Source of the DNA: Azospirillum sp. TSH58
GTDB lineage: Bacteria > Pseudomonadota > Alphaproteobacteria > Azospirillales > Azospirillaceae
Assembly (NCBI RefSeq): GCF_003119115.1
Contig: NZ_CP022364.1
Location: forward strand, 2,370,001 to 2,434,000
Direction: 5' to 3'
Length of the DNA stretch: 64,000 bases
Below the pieces are notes generated by a model. The model made no database searches and was not told where the DNA came from. It saw nothing but the letters and a program-made list of their open reading frames with translations. How positions within the stretch are numbered: the first letter of the stretch is position 1; each line of letters starts with the position of its first letter. Position numbers and translations under genes: made by a program. This document shows positions 60,201-64,000 of this stretch, one piece after another.

Positions 60201-62694
60201 AGGCGGCGATGCGCGCCTCCAGGTCGGTCAGGCACTCCGGGTTGCGCAGGGTGGAGGTGTCGCCCAGCGGCTCCCCGTTCATCATCGCCGTCAGGAAGCG
60301 GCGCATGTATTTGCCGGAGCGCGTCTCGGGAAAGGCCGGGACGGCGAGGATGTCGGAGGGGACGGCGACGGCGCCCTTCTCCTGCCGCACCAGATCCTTC
60401 AGCCGGCGCTCGTCGTCGGCGGTGAGGTCACGGCCCTTGGCGGGAAGGACGAAGGCGACCGGGGTCAGCCCCTTCTCGCGGTGGGGGGCGCCGACCACGA
60501 TGACGTTGCCGACCGGGCTGTCGGGGTTGATCTGCTTGTCGCGCAGGATCGCGCCCTCGATCTCCTCAGTGCCCATGCGGTGGCCGGACACGTTGATGAC
60601 GTCGTCGGAGCGGCCGTGCAGGCTGAAGCTGCCGTCCTCGTACTTGCGCGCGAAGTCGCCCTGCAGATAGGCCCAGACCGGCTGGCCGTCGGCGTCGCGG
60701 AAGCGCCCGAAATAGGTCGTCACGAAGCGGTCGAAGTCGCCCTTCCAGCCGGGTTTCCCGACGTTGTCCGCGTCGCCCCAGATGGTGCGGGTCAGGTAGG
60801 GATAGGGAGCGGTGACGACGATCTCGCCCTTCTCCTCCGGCTCGGCGGGGCGGAAGGCGACGCGGCCCGCGGCGTCCGGCTCGCTTTCGGGCACCCAGAC
60901 GTCGCCGAGAACCCAGGGCAGGGGGTAGGTGTGGGCGTCGGCGCGCAGCGGCTGGTCGGGGTTGCCGTAGGGGTGGGTCCAGACGATGCCGCCATGCTCC
61001 GTCGCCCAATAGCTGTTGATGTATTGCGGCGTCATCACCGCCATGCCGAAGGCCTGGACGGCGGGGCTGGTCGGCTCCGCGCAGAAGGTGGCGACGCGCA
61101 AGCTGCCGCGGTCGTAGCGCTCCACGTCGGCGCGGTTCTCCGGGTGGGTCATGACCGTCTTCAGGAAAGTCACGCCCGCCTTGAAGATGGTCACCTTGTG
61201 CCGCTCGATGATCGAGGCGAAGCGCCCGGCGTTGGGGAAGACCGGCGCCCCCTCCGTCACGATGCCGGGGATGCGGGCGGCGAGGCTGGCGGTGATGAGG
61301 TAGCTCTGCCCGGTGATCCAGCCGGGATCGGCGACGACGTAGATGACGTCGCGGCCCGGCAGGGCGTCGAAGCTGACCTTCATGGTGTGGGCGAGGCCGG
61401 CGACGTAGCCGCCATGGACATGCACCACGCCCTTCGGCTTCCCGGTGGAACCGGAGGTGTAGATGATGAACAGCGGATACTCCGCGTCCACCGGCACGCA
61501 GGGAACGGCCTTCGCCACGGCGGCGTAGAGCGCCCGGTCGTCCAGCGCGCGCAGCGCGTCCATGCCCGGAAGACCGGCGGCGGCGCACAGCTCCGCCTCG
61601 GCCGTCGCCAGCAGATCGTGCGCCCAGACGTCGCGTCCCTCGGTCCAGGGGATGTCGGGCAGGCCGGCGTGGCGGACGACGATCACCGCTTCGACCCGCG
61701 GCGGGGCGGCGGTCAGGGCCTCGGCGACGCTGGCGCGCAGGTCGGCCACGGTGGCGGCGTCGAGCGTCCCGGCGCGGTCCAGCGCCCGGCCCAGCTCGCG
61801 CATCACGTCGGCGGGGGCGACGGTGATCTCGCCCTCCAGCCCGCGGCGCACCGGCTCCATCAGGGCGTCGTCACCGAGCTTGGCGCGCAGCACCTCCGCG
61901 GTGATGCGCAGCGCGATGGGCAGGGCGACGAAGCGGTCGAGCGCCGGGTCGCTGTAGACCTCCTTGAAGGGGGCCATCTCGGCGTTGCGGCTGGCGCCGT
62001 CGGCGGTGATGACGACGCGGGCGCCGGCGTTCTCGATGCGGTCGGACAGGGTTTTATCCGAGAAGCCGCCGAACACGGCGGTGTAGATGACGCCGATGCG
62101 CTTCGCCCCTTCCGTCCAGACGATCTGGTCGAGGATGTTGGGCATGTTCAGCGCGATGCGGTCGCCCTGGCGGAGGCCGAGACCGCGCAGCGCCAGCGCG
62201 GCCAGGGCGGAGCGGATCAGCAGCTCGCGCCGGGTCAGCGTGACATGATGGACCGGGCCGCCGCGCCCGCCGTTGGCGGCGGCGTCCCAGCGGTCGCCCT
62301 CGTACCAGTAGGCGGTCTCGGCCCCGTGGCCGGACAGGACGTGGCGGTCCACCTCGTTGAAGGCGGCGTTGGTCAGTCCGCCCGCGAACCAGCGGTAGAA
62401 GGGGGCCTCCGACCCGTCGAACGCCTGGGTCCATGGCGTCCAGTCCACCCGCTCCGCCGCCTCGCCCGTCGCCGCGTTCCAGCCGCGCCACACGCCGTCG
62501 GCATCGCGCATCAGCCAGTGCGCGCCGTCGAACCAGTGGATCGTTTCCGCGGCGATGGCGCCGTGGAAGGCGCCGGGATCGGCCGCGCAGGCGGCGCGCT
62601 GGCTCCGCCAATCCGCGGCGGAGCGGATGGGGTTGACGGCGACGTCCTGCGGCAGCGGCGGCTGTCCGGCGGAGTCCGCGACGGCGTGGTCCAT
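57274..62694 (-). CDS. pcs: Propionyl-CoA synthase, trifunctional fusion
   Basis: 1806 residues from the ATG at 62694 with GGGAGG seven bases upstream. Chloroflexus and Erythrobacter Pcs are of similar length. Three enzymes in one chain. (1) Acyl-CoA synthetase, about residues 1-780: YTSGSTGKPKGVVHVHGGY (about 412) and TRSGKYMRR with the adenylation Lys. (2) Enoyl-CoA hydratase, about 810-1060: AIRGVALGGGCELAMACHVR and QPEINLFLPPGYGGTQRLPR with both catalytic Glu. (3) An MDR-type acrylyl-CoA reductase, about 1180-1806: YNDVWALTGIP and VEGAAGGTGAW (cofactor loop). Together they turn 3-hydroxypropionate, CoA, ATP and NADPH into propionyl-CoA. The linker before the reductase contains a palindromic repeat (59383-59501). 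It is the first gene of an operon with an ABC transporter. Confidence 0.93.
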   Translation of the reverse strand: MDHAVADSAGQPPLPQDVAVNPIRSAADWRSQRAACAADPGAFHGAIAAETIHWFDGAHWLMRDADGVWRGWNAATGEAAERVDWTPWTQAFDGSEAPFYRWFAGGLTNAAFNEVDRHVLSGHGAETAYWYEGDRWDAAANGGRGGPVHHVTLTRRELLIRSALAALALRGLGLRQGDRIALNMPNILDQIVWTEGAKRIGVIYTAVFGGFSDKTLSDRIENAGARVVITADGASRNAEMAPFKEVYSDPALDRFVALPIALRITAEVLRAKLGDDALMEPVRRGLEGEITVAPADVMRELGRALDRAGTLDAATVADLRASVAEALTAAPPRVEAVIVVRHAGLPDIPWTEGRDVWAHDLLATAEAELCAAAGLPGMDALRALDDRALYAAVAKAVPCVPVDAEYPLFIIYTSGSTGKPKGVVHVHGGYVAGLAHTMKVSFDALPGRDVIYVVADPGWITGQSYLITASLAARIPGIVTEGAPVFPNAGRFASIIERHKVTIFKAGVTFLKTVMTHPENRADVERYDRGSLRVATFCAEPTSPAVQAFGMAVMTPQYINSYWATEHGGIVWTHPYGNPDQPLRADAHTYPLPWVLGDVWVPESEPDAAGRVAFRPAEPEEKGEIVVTAPYPYLTRTIWGDADNVGKPGWKGDFDRFVTTYFGRFRDADGQPVWAYLQGDFARKYEDGSFSLHGRSDDVINVSGHRMGTEEIEGAILRDKQINPDSPVGNVIVVGAPHREKGLTPVAFVLPAKGRDLTADDERRLKDLVRQEKGAVAVPSDILAVPAFPETRSGKYMRRFLTAMMNGEPLGDTSTLRNPECLTDLEARIAAWTRGQQRAEEQTLIERQRFLSVQYDRLAEGVRMATVAIDNPPVNALSDRLLDELDTLVAHLARRADVRAVVITGTGRNFVAGADIRQLLDEVQDEGEARALPAKAHAVFHALAALDKPVFAAIRGVALGGGCELAMACHVRVADPRARLGQPEINLFLPPGYGGTQRLPRLLLRKDPERGYGRALEILLSGRQIDAETALDYGLVDVVARGADDALTLAKAMAREAALAPTAALAPTLTLPRFAGEGTPPPADKTLPCAAGEGGAREAGGWGQCARLLRQAHSVGRGPVADTIVQLVDTGLSDGFDAGTKAEIDAFARFLLDPDNGAKKGIALFLEKKSPPLPARPRRDSRDGVLPIGSPFVPGATPLPRWQLAQAVVRDLETGAAAHGDPAQAEAEVVIPVPEPGPNQALVYVLASEVNYNDVWALTGIPISLFDEHDEDVHVTGSGGVGMVVRMGEALQAQGRLAVGDLVAVYSGVSDLLDPEAGADPMFTDFHIQGYQSPDGSHQQFMLADGPQLFPLPPGLALEEAGSYMLAAGTGYRALFTALDVQPGKRLLVEGAAGGTGAWTVELALARRMRVTGMVSSERRAAAIRARGAEAVDRSVAEAAFTRIPADPAQWAAWEEAGRPYLDALRAANGGNLVDYAVSHAGETTFPRTFQSLAEGGALTFFGASSGYHMTFLGKPGSAEPADMLRRARLRPGEAVLVFYGAGAVGLRDDMALSAIEAARESGARVCVVTDRDSERDFVLSLGYGEALAGAVSLAEITRRVPHFDWPDTMPDLPDPQRETAAFKEAVRLFTEDTFKPLGQAVGRILRAADNPRGMPDVVVERARRDTLAVSTMLVKPHTGRVVYCGEMSGRRYSFYAPQVWMRQRRILMPSASIVGTHLSNAAEIAGLNRVIASGAVRVPTTYLGNWDELPTLHQAMWENRLPEATGGAAKAVVNHALPEAGLTSRDELLIAWAGANPGKATEKGQ
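59383..59501. repeat. Palindromic repeat inside pcs, read in frame
   Basis: 119 bases bounded by TTGCCCCCACCC and GGGTGGGGGCAA, with inner hairpins CCCTCCCC/GGGGAGGG, closely matching the intergenic copy at 54125-54214. Translated on the pcs strand it gives LTLPRFAGEG and LPCAAGEGGAREAGGWGQ in the linker at about residues 1065-1104. Next to it, 59492-59527 holds an 18-base unit twice, encoding AALAPT twice. The frame stays open throughout. Confidence 0.9.
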
Positions 62695-62869
62695 GGGTTT
62701 CCTCCCGATCGGGCATTTCTTCTTTGGCGGCCACGTCTTTTGCGCGGCGGGCATCACTATAGCGCGGCGCCCTGCATGGGCCGCAATGGCGCCGTGCGCG
62801 GCGGGGGTATGCCGTATACGCGGCTTTCGGTCATACTCGGTGCAATCAAGAGCGATGGGAGGAAACGGC

Positions 62870-63289
62870 ATGTCCAAAAACGACGCGCCAGCGAACGATT
62901 CGGTGACCTTCGCGGTCAGCCACCCCGATCCGGCGGACTTCAAGCGCGACGGGCTGCGGCCCTTCTTCGAATACCGCGACCTGGGCATCCGCGCCGCCAC
63001 GGCGGGCAAGGCGAACGCCCACGTCATCCGCGCCCGTCCCGGCGAGCCGTCGCACGGCGGCTGGCACCGGCACGCGCTGGATTTCCAGATGGTCTACGTG
63101 CTGAAGGGCTGGGTGAGGTTCGCTTACGAAGGCGTGGGGGAGGTGCTGCTGCAGGCCGGTTCCTGCGTGCACCAGCCGCCGGGCATCCGGCATGTCGAGA
63201 TCGCGCATTCCGACGATCTGGAGATGCTGGAGATCACGCTTCCCGCCGACTTCCCGACCGAGGGCGCCGAACCGCCCACCGCCGACTGA
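62870..63289 (+). CDS. Small cupin-domain protein
   Basis: 139 residues from the ATG at 62870 with GGGAGG eight bases upstream. A single cupin: motif 1 HGGWHRHALDFQMVYVLKGW and motif 2 AGSCVHQPPGIRHVEI. The metal-binding pattern is His-x-His, then Gln where the consensus has Glu, then the second-motif His. No signal peptide. Similar single-domain cupins occur widely in soil proteobacteria with unassigned roles. It is divergent from pcs with 175 bases between starts, so it may share regulation with the propionyl-CoA synthase operon. Function not established. Confidence 0.82.
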   Translation: MSKNDAPANDSVTFAVSHPDPADFKRDGLRPFFEYRDLGIRAATAGKANAHVIRARPGEPSHGGWHRHALDFQMVYVLKGWVRFAYEGVGEVLLQAGSCVHQPPGIRHVEIAHSDDLEMLEITLPADFPTEGAEPPTAD

Positions 63290-63629
63290 CGCCGCGGCAT
63301 CCGCCAAAAAAGTGCCGGTCGCACCCGTCGTGAAAACGACGGTGCGGCCGGCCAGATGCTTTGGAGGAATCGCCGCCATGGCCACAGGGAACGACGCGGC
63401 CACGGGACGCTTCGCTGCAAAGGAAAGCAATGCCCGTGCCAGCGCTCGGGCGGGCTCCCGAGAGCCGGTTTTCCGCGCCTTTGGGGAGGGCCTCCGGACC
63501 GCACCTGTCTGGAAGACTGGACAGGTGCCCGGAACGCCGGACAGGCGGCTGGGCGCCGCTGTTCTGGCATGTTGGGCGCGTCGGAGGTATTAGGACGGGT
63601 TGCTGCGGCGTGATGAGGATGCGGACGGG
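63290..63629. other. Intergenic stretch with a large hairpin
   Basis: No convincing gene. A hairpin at 63314-63352 (18 against 17 bases, GAAA loop, one bulge and one mismatch) has six As on its left (63306-63311), so on the minus strand it reads as a stem followed by a T-run, like a terminator pointing left. A perfect inverted repeat GCACCTGTC/GACAGGTGC lies at 63501-63528. A 71-codon plus-strand frame from the ATG at 63379 has a GGAGG 12 bases upstream but no recognisable feature. Confidence 0.4.
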
Positions 63630-64000
63630 ATGCCCGAGGTCGAGATCTCCCGCGAGGACACGGGGCAGGCGGCGGTGTTCGAGGCGTCGCCCTCCAGCGT
63701 GCCGCCCCAGCGCTTCGCCCATCTGCTCTACGCGGCGATCCTGCTGGCCGGCTTCGTCGTGGTCGCCGAGCTGACCCTGGAGCCGGCGGCCTCCATGCTG
63801 CGCTGGCTGGGCATGCTGTGCGCGATCCCGCTTCTGCTGATGTGGGTGATCACGCTTCTGCGGGCGGCAAGGCGCAGCGCCGTCCGGCTGGTCGTGGCGC
63901 CGGAGGGGCTGACCGCCCATGGGCAGCTGATCCCGCACAACACCATCCGCGGCGTGGCGCTCTACCCGCCGCAGGGCAAGCGCCCGCTGTTCGTGGCGCG
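63630..64000 (+). CDS. Membrane protein with two helices, 3' end cut by window edge
   Basis: Frame from the ATG at 63630 open to the right edge (123 complete codons). The N-terminus is polar (PEVEISREDTGQAAVFEASP). Two membrane segments: LLYAAILLAGFVVVAELTL and MLRWLGMLCAIPLLLMWVIT, then a basic loop and a beta-rich domain (VRLVVAPEGLTAHGQLIPHN, TIRGVALYPPQGKRPLFVAR) that looks like a bacterial PH-like or DUF304 domain. I do not know the function. The ribosome-binding site is weak. Confidence 0.6.
   Translation, partial: MPEVEISREDTGQAAVFEASPSSVPPQRFAHLLYAAILLAGFVVVAELTLEPAASMLRWLGMLCAIPLLLMWVITLLRAARRSAVRLVVAPEGLTAHGQLIPHNTIRGVALYPPQGKRPLFVA

Noticed and set aside
62870..63289. Cupin as a DMSP lyase (DddW/DddQ/DddK type), supplying acrylate to Pcs
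   Set aside because: Tempting because of size and context, but its motif 1 has Gln for Glu and it looks like a common soil-bacterial cupin family. Evidence is too thin to name it.
59785..63333. A 1182-codon plus-strand frame opposite pcs
   Set aside because: Shadow frame; the minus-strand protein carries all the catalytic motifs of Pcs.
1..64000. tRNA, rRNA, IS elements, prophage
   Set aside because: No cloverleaf, rRNA, transposase, integrase or phage structural sequence was seen in any part of the window.

Overview
The window is high-GC DNA from an alphaproteobacterium. It most resembles a Rhodospirillales member of the Azospirillum type. The evidence is an NDUFA12 homologue of respiratory complex I, the aroQ-accB-accC and ubiA/rsmE/gshA neighbourhoods, a Kdo/lipid A operon, two chemoreceptors (one membrane-bound, one globin-coupled), perfect TTAA-N7-TTAA CtrA-type boxes, and an rne/amiC/mrcA/prfB neighbourhood. 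The genus is inferred from gene content only. No rRNA, tRNA, IS element, prophage or CRISPR array was seen. Most of the window is core chromosome with a few accessory modules.

Layout. 0-8.3 kb: a truncated XRE regulator, a large chemoreceptor, a small secreted protein, a CDF metal exporter, a dynamin-family GTPase and a periplasmic binding protein. 8.3-16 kb: aroQ-accB-accC, RNase T2, aat, DUF2155, mlaD, NDUFA12 and a LysE exporter. 15.2-18.4 kb: overlapping waaA-lpxK-lpxL. 18.6-23 kb: a globin-coupled chemoreceptor, then a membrane-lipid module (PlcP-like metallophosphatase, GT4 glycosyltransferase, divergent DAG kinase). 23-33 kb: an unknown 536-residue protein behind a CtrA-type box, a CigR-like protein, pmbA, doxX, DUF3616, ubiD, an AlkD/HEAT protein, an ETFB-type lysine methyltransferase and a CHAP protein. 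32.7-42.2 kb: ubiA / rsmE-gshA, an aminotransferase, a gamma-glutamyltransferase-like lipoprotein, an M48-TPR protease, a DsbA-like protein, a HAD phosphatase and greB. 42.2-54.6 kb: rne, amiC (frameshifted here), mrcA, an SGNH+MBOAT acyl-transfer pair, prfB with its programmed frameshift, and a peptidoglycan-binding protein. 54.6-63.3 kb: an operon of a giant propionyl-CoA synthase and a NitT/TauT-type ABC transporter, with a divergent cupin. The right end holds a truncated membrane protein.

How the genes work together. The propionyl-CoA synthase should convert 3-hydroxypropionate to propionyl-CoA. Its stop codon overlaps the start of the ABC ATPase, and the transporter genes follow in series, so the locus looks like a dedicated uptake-plus-assimilation route for a C3 compound whose identity is unknown. 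The PlcP/GT4/DAG-kinase group could break phospholipids to diacylglycerol, glycosylate it, or recycle it to phosphatidic acid. waaA-lpxK-lpxL, mlaD, mrcA, amiC and the acyl-transfer pair all concern the envelope.

Most notable sequence-level observations: a palindromic GC-rich repeat that is intergenic at 54.1 kb also lies in frame inside the propionyl-CoA synthase gene at 59.4 kb; paired CtrA-type boxes lie between two convergent genes at 4.07 kb; a four-copy 22-bp tandem repeat lies upstream of mrcA; amiC is broken at a C6 tract.
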